Shown: positions 45,375 through 54,615 of the stretch, in pieces
How positions within the stretch are numbered: the stretch's first letter is position 1
How the letters are laid out: each line of letters starts with the position of its first letter
Source: Limnochordaceae bacterium
GTDB lineage: Bacteria; Bacillota; Limnochordia; Limnochordales; Geochordaceae
Reading direction: 5' to 3'
Length of the DNA stretch: 64,000 nt
NCBI GenBank assembly: GCA_014896295.1
Contig: JADBKR010000007.1
Location: 186,001 to 250,000 of the forward strand
Program-made: the position numbers and the translations under genes
The notes under the pieces: generated by a model
What the model saw: only the letters and a program-made list of their open reading frames with translations
Told to the model about the DNA's origin: nothing
Databases searched by the model: none

Positions 45375-46431
45375 GGGAGACGACCTCCTTCTCCACCCGG
45401 CGAAGCGCCCACCGGGTCAGGGTGCGATCCAACAGGAGCGGACCCGCCACGGCGAAGACCACCACCAGCGCCTGCACCACCATGCTGAACTCCGAGGGGA
45501 CGCCCACCTCGAACTCCATGCCGAGCGAACCCGTCTGCAGGGCGCCGAAGAAGAGCGCGTACAGGGTGGTAGCCACGACCCCGTTCTGGCCGATGATGGC
45601 CACCATGATGCCGTCCCAGGCGTAGTTGGCCGCCATGCCGTCGACGAACCGGTGCTGCACGCCTCCCATGACCAAGAGCGCGCCGGCCAGCCCCGAAAGA
45701 GCGCCCCCCACCCACAGGGCCAGGGAGACGTTACGGGCCGTATCGATCCCGGCCAGCTTCGCCGCCAGCGCGTTGAGGCCCATCATGCGCCACTCGTACC
45801 CGAGCGGGGTATACCGGGCCGCCAGCGCCATGGCCAGCACCGCCGCACCGGCGAGGAGCACCCCGGCGTCGAGCTCGGCGCTTGCCGAAAGCCGCGGAAG
45901 CCAGTACGCCGGCAACACCTGGACGGTCATGGGCGTGTACGCCGTCGGGTCCATCAGCGGGTACGTGACGAGGTAGCCCGTCGCGTAAACGGCCACGAAG
46001 TTGAGCATCAGGGTCGTGATGAACTCGTCCATGCCGAGCCGGTGGCGCATCCAGGCTGCGAGCGCCCCCCACAGCGCCCCGGCCAGCATCCCGGCGGCGA
46101 TCCCCACCGCGAGGGCCGGCGCCCGGGGCAGCGGGAGCGCCACCCCCACGAGGGCGGTCGCCAGCGCGCCCACAAGCAGCTGGCCCTGCTGGCCCAGGTT
46201 GACGACCCCCGCACCGAAGCCCACCGCTGCTGCCAGCCCCGTGAGGATGAGCGGCACCGCGTTGTGGAGGCTGTTGGAGAGGTCGTACCAGGAACCGGCC
46301 GCGTAGCGGAAGAGCACCCGGTACACATCGAGGGGGGCCTGGCCCCGGGCTGCCAGGGCCACCGCTCCGGCCGCCAGGGCGAGCACGATACCGGCCAGCC
46401 CCAGGGCGAGCTGGCGCAATGTCTCCCTCAT
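45337..46431 (-). CDS. BMP-family (nucleoside-type) ABC permease 1
   Basis: 364-aa permease of the YufP/NupP type with about ten membrane segments: NSLHNAVPLILTGLAAAVGFGAGVVNLGQQGQL, LGMDEFITTLMLNFVAVY, GYEWRMMGLNALAAKLAGID, FVDGMAANYAWDGIMVAIIGQN. ATG 46431 overlaps the ATPase stop (ATGA). Relatives import guanosine and other nucleosides. Confidence 0.92.
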   Translation of the reverse strand: MRETLRQLALGLAGIVLALAAGAVALAARGQAPLDVYRVLFRYAAGSWYDLSNSLHNAVPLILTGLAAAVGFGAGVVNLGQQGQLLVGALATALVGVALPLPRAPALAVGIAAGMLAGALWGALAAWMRHRLGMDEFITTLMLNFVAVYATGYLVTYPLMDPTAYTPMTVQVLPAYWLPRLSASAELDAGVLLAGAAVLAMALAARYTPLGYEWRMMGLNALAAKLAGIDTARNVSLALWVGGALSGLAGALLVMGGVQHRFVDGMAANYAWDGIMVAIIGQNGVVATTLYALFFGALQTGSLGMEFEVGVPSEFSMVVQALVVVFAVAGPLLLDRTLTRWALRRVEKEVVSPGAGHGAAGGGA

Positions 46432-47999
46432 GCCGGCATCCTTCCCCCGAGCATCCACTCGCCGGCCTGCTCCCGGGTGGCCACGCCGGGATCGAGCTCG
46501 GCGACCACTTGCCCGCCGAACATGACGAGCAGGCGGTCGGCCAGAGCGAACAGCTCGTCCAGGTCCGCCGAAACCACGAGGATCGCCTTGGCGCGCGCCC
46601 GCAGCTCCTGCAGTGTCTCGTGGACGAAGTGGGTGGATGCGACGTCGAGACCCCGCGTAGGCTGGTCCAGCACCAGCACGGGGCTATCGAAGGCCAGCTC
46701 CCGGCCCAGGATCAGCTTTTGCTGGTTACCCCCCGAAAGCGACCGGAAAGGGGCCCGGGGCCCGGCCGCCGCCACCCGGTGCTTTCGGAGGATATCGACG
46801 GTCAGCTCCAGCATCGCCCGCCGGTCGAGCAGCCGCCCGCGCCAGCGGGTGAGGCGCTCGCGGCGGTGGTGCCCCAGGGCCGCGTTCTCGACCAGGGTAC
46901 CCGCCGGAGCTGCTCCCGCCCCTTTCCGGTCCTGCGGCACGAAACTGAGCCCGCTTTGCCGGCGCTGCTCAATGGAGTGGGCCGTCACGTCGCGCCCGCC
47001 CACCAGCACCTGGCCGGCCTGCGGCCTGCGCAGTCCCACGATCACCTGCACCAGCTCCGCCTGGCCGTTGCCCTCGACGCCGGCGATCCCCACGATCTCC
47101 CCCGGCCAGACCGCCAGCGACACGTCCTGCAACGCAGGCCGCCCTCCCCGGCCCGGCAGGGTCACGTGCCGCACCTCCAGCGCCGGTCCCCCTCCACGGC
47201 GGCCATCGCCGGCCACGACCCGGCCATGGTCCCCGGCCTGCGGTCTCCTCTCTGCCTTGCTGTCCCGGGTGAAGGGAGCGAGCTCGCCGCCTACCATGAG
47301 GTGGGCCAGCTCCCGCGCGCTCACCCCCTGGTTGTCCAGCGTGCGGACGAGCCTGCCCTGGCGCATCACGGAAATGCGGTCCGAGATGGCCAGCACCTCA
47401 TCGAGCTTGTGGCTGATGAAGACGACGGTACGGCCCTCGCGCCGGAACTCTCGCAGGCGCTCGAACAGCTCCCGGGTCTCCTGGGGCGTCAGGACGGCGG
47501 TGGGCTCGTCCAGGATCAGGACGCGCGCGTTGCGGTAGAGGATTTTGAGGATCTCCACCTTTTGTTGCGCAGCGACCGACAGGCGCTCCACGCGTTGGTG
47601 GAGATCGATGCCGGCCCGTAGCTGCCGGGCCAGCTCGTCGACTCGCCTTTTCGCCGCCTCCCAGTCGATTCGCCCGAACCGGCGGACCGGTTCGCTGCCG
47701 AGCACGACGTTTTCGTACACCGGCAGGGACGGCACCAGCATGAACTCCTGGTGCACCATGCCGATGCCGGCAGCCATGGCCTCCGTGGGCGAGCCGAAGC
47801 TCACCCGCCGCCCATCGATGCGGATCTCCCCGCCGTCCGGGCGTAGCATCCCGTACAGGATCCGCATCAGGGTCGACTTGCCGGCGCCGTTCTCCCCGAC
47901 CAGCGCGTGGATCTCGCCGTCCCGGACGGCGAGCGACACGTCACGCACCGCCACCGTCCGGGGCGGAAAGATCTTGTAGAGATGGCGAAGTTCGATCAT
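46428..47999 (-). CDS. BMP-family ABC transporter double ATPase (NupO/YufO type)
   Basis: 523-aa protein with two ABC domains in tandem, as in sugar and nucleoside importers. Domain 1: GENGAGKST, LSVAAQQKVEIL, ARVLILDEPTAVLTP. Domain 2 (from about 270): GVEGNGQAELVQ in place of Walker A, FVPQDRKGAG, LSGGNQQKLILGREL, LVLDQPTRGLDV. Only the first site has a full GKST; the second is degenerate, as in all such proteins. ATG 47999, seven bases after the binding-protein stop. Confidence 0.93.
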   Translation of the reverse strand: MIELRHLYKIFPPRTVAVRDVSLAVRDGEIHALVGENGAGKSTLMRILYGMLRPDGGEIRIDGRRVSFGSPTEAMAAGIGMVHQEFMLVPSLPVYENVVLGSEPVRRFGRIDWEAAKRRVDELARQLRAGIDLHQRVERLSVAAQQKVEILKILYRNARVLILDEPTAVLTPQETRELFERLREFRREGRTVVFISHKLDEVLAISDRISVMRQGRLVRTLDNQGVSARELAHLMVGGELAPFTRDSKAERRPQAGDHGRVVAGDGRRGGGPALEVRHVTLPGRGGRPALQDVSLAVWPGEIVGIAGVEGNGQAELVQVIVGLRRPQAGQVLVGGRDVTAHSIEQRRQSGLSFVPQDRKGAGAAPAGTLVENAALGHHRRERLTRWRGRLLDRRAMLELTVDILRKHRVAAAGPRAPFRSLSGGNQQKLILGRELAFDSPVLVLDQPTRGLDVASTHFVHETLQELRARAKAILVVSADLDELFALADRLLVMFGGQVVAELDPGVATREQAGEWMLGGRMPA

Positions 48000-48006
48000 C
48001 GGACGC

Positions 48007-49047
48007 TCACGGCCGGTACGGCTTGACCTCGATTTCCCCGGAAATGACCTTCTGGCGGATGGTCTCGATCCGCTGGAGGTAGCCGGCGGGGATCAGCTGG
48101 CGGGAGTGGTCGTCGATGGCCAAGCCGACGGCCCGCTCCTTCAGACCGAAACTGTAGACCGTCCCCGGCTTGTACGTCCCGTCCAGAATCATCCGGAAGA
48201 CCTGGTACATGGACCCGCCGACGTCCTTGATGTCCGAAGTGAGGACGTGGCCCGGCTCCAGCCCGTTTTGGTTGGTGTCGACCCCGATGGCGTACTTGCC
48301 GGCTTCGCGCGCCGCCTGCAGCACCCCGACGCCGGTGAGCGCCGCGATGTTGAAGACCACGTCGGCCCCCTGGGCAAACAGCTGCAGGGCCGCCTGCTTG
48401 CCTTTCACCGGGTCGTCCCAGCTGCCGACGTACACCGTCTGGACTTTCACTTCCGGGTCGACGTAGTGCGCCCCTTGCTCGTACCCGTACACGAAGTCGC
48501 GGATCACCGGGTCGTCGTCGCCGCCCACCGCACCGATCACCTTCTGAGGGTTGATGCCGGGGAGTTTGGTATAGGTCGTCATCATCGCCGCCACGACCCC
48601 GGCCATGAACGCGCCCTCGCTCTCCCGGAAGTCGATGCTCGAGATGGTCTTCTTCGCATTGGTGACCACGGTGTCCACGTTGACGAAGACCTTATGGGGA
48701 TTTTGATCGGCTATCTGTTGCAGCTGGTCTTCCATCCCGTACGAGATGACGAAGACGACGTCCGCCCAGCGGGCAGCCTGCTGGAGCGACGGATAGTAGA
48801 GCGACGGCGTGAACTTCGCCTCGACCACCCGGGTCTCGACCCCGAACTCCTTCTCGATCCGCTTGAGCCCTTCGTAGCCGGAGTCGTAGAACGACTGGTC
48901 CCCCAACGAACCGTTGATGACGTATGCGACCCGCTTGGGGGCCGCGGCCGTGGCACCCGGCGCAGTCCCAGCCGTTACCAGCGCCAGCGCCAGCAGCCCC
49001 AGCCCCGCCATCCTCGTCCACCTCGACCGCCACTCGGACACGCGCAT
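48007..49047 (-). CDS. BMP-family periplasmic binding protein (PnrA/Med type)
   Basis: 346-aa binding protein of the basic-membrane-protein family, which includes nucleoside receptors. Signal peptide MAGLGLLALALVTAGTAPGATAAA without a lipobox cysteine, unlike PnrA lipoproteins of monoderm bacteria. Mature: KRVAYVINGSLGDQSFYDSGYEGLKRIEKE, VFVISYGMEDQLQQIA, SIDFRESEGAFMAGVVAAMM, GAVGGDDDPVIRDFVYGYEQGA, IGVDTNQNG. ATG 49047 with GGGGAGGG upstream. First gene of a six-gene minus-strand operon ending at 41663. Confidence 0.92.
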   Translation of the reverse strand: MRVSEWRSRWTRMAGLGLLALALVTAGTAPGATAAAPKRVAYVINGSLGDQSFYDSGYEGLKRIEKEFGVETRVVEAKFTPSLYYPSLQQAARWADVVFVISYGMEDQLQQIADQNPHKVFVNVDTVVTNAKKTISSIDFRESEGAFMAGVVAAMMTTYTKLPGINPQKVIGAVGGDDDPVIRDFVYGYEQGAHYVDPEVKVQTVYVGSWDDPVKGKQAALQLFAQGADVVFNIAALTGVGVLQAAREAGKYAIGVDTNQNGLEPGHVLTSDIKDVGGSMYQVFRMILDGTYKPGTVYSFGLKERAVGLAIDDHSRQLIPAGYLQRIETIRQKVISGEIEVKPYRP

Positions 49048-49227
49048 CGTCCCTCCCCGCTTTCCGGCCATCACTTTCCGGCCACCTTGCATGCTTGCGC
49101 CCGGGGCCTTCTCCGGGAATTCGAGGGCGTATCGACCCCACTCCTGCACTTGCGCGGCGCCTTTCGGGCAGGTTATGCAATGCCAGAAGCATCCTAGCCG
49201 GAACCGTCGAGGAGGGCTCGGTTCACG

Positions 49228-49716
49228 ATGGCGCTGGATCCCCAGGTCAAGAAGCAGGTGTTGCGCAAACTGACCTACGGCCTTTACGTCGTGTCGGCCG
49301 CGCAGGGAGGCGAGCTGGCGGCGGGCACGGTCAACTGGCTGTCCCAGGCCTCGTTCACGCCCCCTCTGGTCATGGTGGGCCTCAAAGTCGACAGCCTGCT
49401 GCACGCGGTGGTCGATCGGGCTCGTGCTTTCGCCGTCAACGTCCTCTCGGCCGATCAGAAGGACGTGGCCCAGGCGTTTTTCCGCTCGACGGAGGTGCGC
49501 GACGGGCGGGTCAACGGCTACGCGTTCGAGCCGGGGGCCACGACGGGAGCGCCGGTGTTGGCCGTCGTGCCGGCGTGGTTCGAGGCGAGAGTCACCGATG
49601 CCGTGAAGCGGGGAGACCACACGGTCTACGTCGCCGAGGTCGTGCACGCAGGCTTGCGCGACCCGCAGGCCCGTCCGCTCGACATGTGGGAGACCGGGTG
49701 GTTCTACGGAGGTTGA
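49228..49716 (+). CDS. Flavin-reductase-like FMN-binding protein
   Basis: 162-aa small flavoprotein of the flavin reductase (split barrel) family. LRKLTYGLYVVSAAQGGELAAGTVNWLSQASFTPPLVMVGLKVDS is the FMN-binding signature; AFAVNVLSADQKDVAQAFF and HTVYVAEVVHAG follow. ATG 49228 has GAGGAGGG upstream. Reduces flavin with NAD(P)H or serves as a small flavin oxidoreductase; the partner is unknown. Divergent from the BMP operon over a 180-bp gap that has no clear promoter on either strand. Confidence 0.92.
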   Translation: MALDPQVKKQVLRKLTYGLYVVSAAQGGELAAGTVNWLSQASFTPPLVMVGLKVDSLLHAVVDRARAFAVNVLSADQKDVAQAFFRSTEVRDGRVNGYAFEPGATTGAPVLAVVPAWFEARVTDAVKRGDHTVYVAEVVHAGLRDPQARPLDMWETGWFYGG

Positions 49717-49850
49717 GCGCTCCCGAAGGGCACAGCGCTCCAAGAGACCGCTTTCCATGCCGATGGAAGGACTGACCAGGGCTTGCGGCGCCCGGGAGCT
49801 GGCGCCGCTCCTTTCCGGCGGTTGGCGGCGTATCGCCGAAGGGGGCTCCC

Positions 49851-50914
49851 ATGGACGGGGAGAGCGGGCGAAGGGACCGAGGGTGTGCGGACGGGCCAGG
49901 CTCGCGCATCCTTGCCCGCCTTGCCGGGGAGTTGGGCGAGGCCACGCAAGCAGAGCAAGTCTGGGCGGCCCTCGCCCGCGCCGCGCACGAGGCGTGCGGC
50001 TGCTTTCTCCTGGAAGTCTGGGTGGCGAGGCCTCCTCAGCCGGCGGAAGGCCCGCTCGACGCCGAACGGGAGAACCACCTCGTGTACACCTGGACGGCTC
50101 CCGCCGGGCGGGGCGCCGCGGTAGAGGCGAAGCTGCCCCTGCGCGCGAAAGGGGAGCGCCTCGGACACGTGCGCGTGGCGCTTGCATCCGCCGAGCCGGG
50201 CGCCTTCTCGCCCGTGCCGGCACCGCCTCCCGTCGCCCACGACTGGACTCTGTTGCAGGCGCTCGTCGCCTTTGCGGCCCAGGCCTGGGCGCATCTCGAC
50301 AAGGCGCGGCGGCTACACCTGACGCTGCGGCAGGCGGTGGAGGCGCTGGCAGCTCTCGCCGAGGCCCGCGACGCGGGCTCCCCGCATGCCGCAGCGGACC
50401 CCGACCACGGTCACGAAATGGCGCACCTCGCGGTTGCCGTCGGCAGGGAGCTGGGGATCGCACAGGATCGCCTGCAGCAGCTCGCCTACGCGGCGATGCT
50501 CCACGACATCGGGAAACTGGCCATTCCCGACCACGTCTTGCAGAAGCGAGGGCACCTGACCCAGGGGGAGTGGGCCGCCGTTCGCCGTCACCCCGCCGTC
50601 GGCCGGGCCATCGTCCAACGGATCGAGAGCCTGGATCTGGCCGCCCGGATCATTCACCAGCACCACGAGCACTTCGACGGCACGGGCTACCCCCAGGGGC
50701 TGGCCGGGGAAGCCATCCTGCTCGAGGCCCGCATCGTGGCCGTGATCGACGCCTTCACCGCCATGACGACCCCTCGAGCCTACCGGGAAGCCCGCACCGC
50801 GCGCAGGCCCTGGCGGAGCTGCGCCGCTACGCAGGGACCCAGTTCGACCCTCGGGTCGTGGAGGCCCTGGGCCGGATCGTAGAAGCGCCTGTCGAGCAGC
50901 GTCCCGCCTCGTGA
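49851..50914 (+). CDS. GAF-like/HD-GYP-type phosphohydrolase, one frameshift
   Basis: About 354 aa. N-terminal 160 residues look like a GAF-type sensor (ATQAEQVWAALARAAHEACGCFLLEVW). C-terminal HD domain: AAMLHDIGKLAIPDHVLQKRG, RHPAVGRAIVQRI, IIHQHHEHFDGTGYPQGLAGEAI, ARIVAVIDAFTAMTTPRAYR, all matching the HD-GYP family that degrades cyclic-di-GMP. A shift near 50801 moves from YREARTA to QALAELRRYAGTQFDPRVVEAL, both family-like. ATG 49851 with GAAGGGGG upstream. Likely a signalling enzyme. Confidence 0.85.
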
Positions 50915-50987
50915 CCCGGCGCGAAGCCCGGCCCCCGGCGTGGGAACGCCGGTGCTCCACCCGCAGGCCGCCGCCTTGCGCTTCGGG

Positions 50988-52235
50988 TCAACGCTCGGCC
51001 TGCGGCCGCACGGCACCGGGCGCCACGGCCGCCGGCGTCACCGCCCCCGCGAGCGCACGCCGGTTGGGTATCAGCAAGACGTAGGCCAGCGCCAGGCCGG
51101 CACCCATGGCCACCATGGTCGCGCCGAGCTGCCCGGTCCACTGGGCGGCGGCACCGGTCAGGGCGGGCAGGGTCATCGACCCGAGCGTGGACGACAGCAC
51201 CATGACCGCCGTCACCGCGCCGCTCTCCTGGGCGGGCGCGTCCCGGCTGGCAAGGGCGACCAGCGTCGGGAACATCACGGAGAAGACGAGCCCTACCACC
51301 CCGAGCAGGACCAGCGCCACCACCGGCCCGACGGGCAGCAGCGCCATGGCCGCGAGCACCGCACCCCCTCCGATCGCCGTGAGCCGCAGCGTCGGCTCGT
51401 AGCCCAGGGCCTCGACGGCCGCCCCGAGCAGGAGCCTCCCCGCCGCAAGCCCGGCCCAGAAGACCGAGACCGCGGCGCCGGCCAGCTCCGCAGAGGCCGC
51501 CTTCTCCCACCGCAAGTAGGCGAAGGCCCACCCGGTGACGGCCACCTCGACGCCGACGTAGAGCAGCATGGCCACCGCCGGGCGCCACAGCCGCCGCAGC
51601 AAGGGGAGCGACCACGATCCCCTGCCTGAGCCTCCATCTCGCTCGCCTGCGTGCACGGCCGGGGTCAGGCCCCGGCACGTCATGAGGATGGCCAGGCTCC
51701 CCGCGGCGGAGGCGGCGCCGATGGCCACGAAGATCGCCCGCCAGCTGGTTACCCGGAGAAGGACGGGAAGCAGCGCCGGCGCCGCCGTGGCTCCCACCGC
51801 GAAGAAGAGGTGCACGAGGTTGAGCGCCAGGGCCCGGCGGTGAGGGAAGATCACCACGTAGAGGTTGTTGATACCGAGATCCACCGCCGCAAATCCGATC
51901 CCGACCACCCCGAAGGTCGCCAGCAGCAGGCTCGCCCGACCGGCCCCTGCAGCCAGCGCCAGCCCAACGCCCACCAGGAGCGCGCCTGCCGAGAGCAGCG
52001 CCTGCAACCCCCATCGGGCCACGAGCCCGGGATAAGCCAGCGTCATGGCCACCGAGCCCAGGGAGGACGCGGTGAACAGGGTCCCCATGGCCGCCGCTCC
52101 CACCTCGAACTCGCGCATCCACCCCTCGATGAGCGGCCCGATGGCCGCCATCTCGGCGCCCAGGATCACGTACGCGTACGCGGCGGCTGCGGCCGCTCCC
52201 AGCCTGCTCGCCGGACCAGGACCGTGCCCACTCAC
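50988..52235 (-). CDS. MFS transporter
   Basis: 415 aa, about twelve hydrophobic segments. Begins AAAAAAYAYVILGAEMAAIGPLIEGWMREFEVGAAAMGTLFTASSLGS, typical of sugar/FucP-like or YfkF-like carriers, with a middle cytoplasmic loop rich in Gly/Ser and AALLPVGPVVALVLLGVVGLVFSVMFPTL. GTG 52235. Lies 84 nt after the ECF-type gene on the same strand; two 10-bp palindromes occupy that gap. Substrate unknown. Confidence 0.85.
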   Translation of the reverse strand: MSGHGPGPASRLGAAAAAAYAYVILGAEMAAIGPLIEGWMREFEVGAAAMGTLFTASSLGSVAMTLAYPGLVARWGLQALLSAGALLVGVGLALAAGAGRASLLLATFGVVGIGFAAVDLGINNLYVVIFPHRRALALNLVHLFFAVGATAAPALLPVLLRVTSWRAIFVAIGAASAAGSLAILMTCRGLTPAVHAGERDGGSGRGSWSLPLLRRLWRPAVAMLLYVGVEVAVTGWAFAYLRWEKAASAELAGAAVSVFWAGLAAGRLLLGAAVEALGYEPTLRLTAIGGGAVLAAMALLPVGPVVALVLLGVVGLVFSVMFPTLVALASRDAPAQESGAVTAVMVLSSTLGSMTLPALTGAAAQWTGQLGATMVAMGAGLALAYVLLIPNRRALAGAVTPAAVAPGAVRPQAER

Positions 52236-52257
52236 ACCGCTTCGCCTCTCGTCTCGA

Positions 52258-52295
52258 CCCGCGCGGGCGGCAGCCCCGGGTTGGACCCGCGCGGG
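52258..52295. promoter_or_regulatory. Twin palindromes CCCGCGCGGG
   Basis: The perfect 10-bp palindrome CCCGCGCGGG occurs at 52258-52267 and again at 52286-52295, each within GACCCGCGCGGG, 28 bp apart and 23 bp upstream of the MFS start. Could be a paired operator or two small hairpins. Confidence 0.4.
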
Positions 52296-52319
52296 CTCGG
52301 GTGCCGCACGGCTGGCAGT

Positions 52320-52832
52320 CTACCACATCCGGTAGGAGGCGGGTAGAGCCTTCCAGACGAGCCACGCCAGAAGGCCGCCCAGGATGGCCGTGTACAGCTG
52401 CGGCCACTGCATGGCCACGGCGATGGGAGCCGGCACCGAGACCAGGGCCCGCACCGCAGTCGCCAACAGGGCGAATTTGGCGACCGCCGCCACGGCGATG
52501 GCCACGCTCAGGTGCACGCGCCGCAGGTAGTACGCGATGACCACGAGCACGCCGTTACCCACGGCGATGAACGGCACCATCGGCGCCAGAGGCGCCGCCA
52601 GGATGCCCCTCCAAAGCGCCACCACCGGCGTCAACAGCCCGATGGCTGCCCCGAACAGCGGCCCCACCGTCCACGCCGCCAGGAACAGCGTGGCGTTGAC
52701 CACCGGGCCGGTCGCCAGCTGGGGCAGTCCCAGGGCCTGGAACCCCGTCACGAACGCCAGCAGGATGGCCGCCGCCACCACCCGGCGAGTGAGCGCCTGA
52801 GCGCCGGGCTGCAGAGCTCCGCTTTGCCGCAT
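52320..52832 (-). CDS. ECF-transporter S-component-like membrane protein
   Basis: 170-aa membrane protein with about five or six helices: RRVVAAAILLAFVTGFQALGLPQLATGPVVNATLFLAAWTVGP resembles substrate-capture (S) components of energy-coupling-factor vitamin transporters, with GLLTPVVALWRGILAAPLAPMVPFIAVGNGVLV. Such proteins share a common ATPase module encoded elsewhere. ATG 52832 with AAAGGGGTGG upstream. The vitamin cannot be told; no riboswitch was seen in front. Confidence 0.75.
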   Translation of the reverse strand: MRQSGALQPGAQALTRRVVAAAILLAFVTGFQALGLPQLATGPVVNATLFLAAWTVGPLFGAAIGLLTPVVALWRGILAAPLAPMVPFIAVGNGVLVVIAYYLRRVHLSVAIAVAAVAKFALLATAVRALVSVPAPIAVAMQWPQLYTAILGGLLAWLVWKALPASYRMW

Positions 52833-53100
52833 GATGCCACCCCTTTGTGAACGTCCTCACGAACCCTCCCCATTCTGACACGCTTCGCCCCGTTTGACCA
52901 CGGACCAGGGTCCATCGGCCCGAGGATTTCCATCCCCGTCCCGCTCCCGCCGTCTCCTTCGCCCGGCGCCGGAGCTTCGCCCGGCGGCCGGAAGATGGGC
53001 TCCCGGGTCCCGTACCCCTCCGGCACGCCGCCCCATAGACCGGATCTGTCGCAACCTCGGCCGGCTTCTCCCTTGCCGGCTTGAAGAGGTGGGCTTGTGT

Positions 53101-54447
53101 GTGTCGATGAGCGTTTCAGGTCTGGAGTGGGTACGAAACCATGCCCACCGGATGGACGCCGAACTGCGCCGCGCCCTGGTGGCCCTCCACCGCCCGTCCC
53201 GCTTCTTCCCGTGCGCCGCGGCCCGCGCCTTCACCTGGTGGGCGTACCGGCGCCGCCGGCTGCCGGTCTTGCTCTTCCCCGGATCGAGGGAGCGGGATCG
53301 TGGACTCGAGTCCGCCAGAACGCGTCTCGAGCGGGCCGGGTGCCGGCGCTGTCGCCCGCTCCCCTCCATCGGAGCGCTGGCCACGGAGGTAACCCCTGAA
53401 ACCCTGCGCACCCTGCTCGAGCAGGAGGTCGTGGCAAGAGCCGCTTACGATCGCGAGATTCGCGCCTTCCTCGACGTCGCCGCCCCCACGATCGGCGTGC
53501 CGGCCGCCTGGGAGCAGGGCCTGACCGGCCGAGGCATCACCATCGGGGTGCTCGACACCGGCATTTACCCGCACCCTGACCTGGAGGGCCGCCTCGTAGC
53601 CTTCCAGGACTTCGTCGGAGGGCGCGGCGCACCATACGACGACAACGGCCACGGCACGCACGTGGCCGGGATCCTCGCCGCCAGCGGCGCGACCAGCTCC
53701 GGGCGTTACCGGGGCATCGCGCCCGAAGCCGGGCTCGTGGGCATCAAGGTGCTCGACAGGAGGGGGGCCGGCCGCCTCTCGCAGCTGGTCGCCGGCATCG
53801 AGTGGGCCGTTTCCCAGGCCGGCCGCCTCGGGATCCGCATCCTCAACGCGTCGCTCGGCGCACCTGCCTACGAACCGTGCGACGACGACGTCCTGTGCCA
53901 GGCAGCCGGCTGGGCGTGGAGCCGGGGTGTCGTGGTGGTCGCCGCTGCGGGCAACGAGGGGCCGTCGCCCGACACCATCAGCACCCCCGGCATCAACCCC
54001 TCCATCATCACCGTGGGAGCCGACGACGACAGGGAGACGCCCGACCCGGCAGACGACCGGATCCCTCCGTACTCGGGCCGGGGCCCTACGCCGGACGGCG
54101 TGTCGAAGCCCGACCTGGTGGCACCGGGCACCGGCATCGTCTCGCTCCGAGTGCCCGGCTCTTTCATCGACCGCACCGACCCGGCCAGCCGGGTCGATCC
54201 GTGGCACACCCGGCTCTCCGGCACCTCCATGGCCTGCCCGATGGTGGCCGGCGCTTGCGCGCTGGTGCTGCAGGCCGAGCCCGGGCTCACGCCCGGTGAG
54301 GTGAAACGACGCCTCGTGCAGTCCGCCCGTCCCGTCGACCGCGCTCCCCAGACGGCGCAGGGAGCCGGGCTCGTGCGAGTCGACCGGGCGCTCGGGCCGA
54401 GCCCGGCTCCGGCCGTCTCCGCCTCTCGCTCCGGCGCCGCCGCCTGA
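53101..54447 (+). CDS. aprX: Intracellular subtilisin-like serine protease AprX
   Basis: 448-aa S8 peptidase. No signal peptide; N terminus VSGLEWVRNHAHRMDAELRRALVALHRP matches the start of Bacillus AprX, followed by a propeptide-like domain ending TLLEQEVVARAAYDREIRAFLD. Catalytic triad: Asp in VLDTGIYPHPD (about 151), His in DDNGHGTHVAG (about 187), Ser in SGTSMACPMVAG (about 376); oxyanion Asn in VAAAGNEGP. GTG 53101 (AGAGGTGGG upstream) preferred; ATG 53107 is possible. Monocistronic. AprX is a late-growth cytoplasmic protease in Bacillus. Confidence 0.93.
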   Translation: MSMSVSGLEWVRNHAHRMDAELRRALVALHRPSRFFPCAAARAFTWWAYRRRRLPVLLFPGSRERDRGLESARTRLERAGCRRCRPLPSIGALATEVTPETLRTLLEQEVVARAAYDREIRAFLDVAAPTIGVPAAWEQGLTGRGITIGVLDTGIYPHPDLEGRLVAFQDFVGGRGAPYDDNGHGTHVAGILAASGATSSGRYRGIAPEAGLVGIKVLDRRGAGRLSQLVAGIEWAVSQAGRLGIRILNASLGAPAYEPCDDDVLCQAAGWAWSRGVVVVAAAGNEGPSPDTISTPGINPSIITVGADDDRETPDPADDRIPPYSGRGPTPDGVSKPDLVAPGTGIVSLRVPGSFIDRTDPASRVDPWHTRLSGTSMACPMVAGACALVLQAEPGLTPGEVKRRLVQSARPVDRAPQTAQGAGLVRVDRALGPSPAPAVSASRSGAAA

Positions 54448-54495
54448 GCGCGGCACAGCCGCTTGCGCCCTCGGCTCGAGCCTTGGGCCGTCCGC

Positions 54496-54548
54496 GCACA
54501 CGATTACACAACCGGCGATGACATCGGTTTCCACGCGGTGACCGTGGA
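54496..54548. promoter_or_regulatory. Candidate operators in front of the lacI-type gene
   Basis: Three symmetric elements in a row. GCACACGATTAC (54496-54507) is, on the minus strand, GTAATCGTGTGC, close to the LacI-family pattern G-N-A-A-N-C-G-N-T-T-N-C. CGATGACATCG (54516-54526) is a perfect 11-nt palindrome. TCCACGCGGTGACCGTGGA (54530-54548) has a 6-bp inverted repeat. Suggests autoregulation. Confidence 0.45.
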
Positions 54549-54615
54549 GTGAGCAGGATTCGCAAGGCCACGCGTCAAAGAAGATGAGCACCCGGAAAGG
54601 GAGACATGTGCAGAC

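Noticed and set aside
49048-49227. Possible purine or other riboswitch in front of the BMP operon
   Set aside because: No conserved riboswitch blocks were seen; only a short direct repeat TGGCCGGAAAG near the start.
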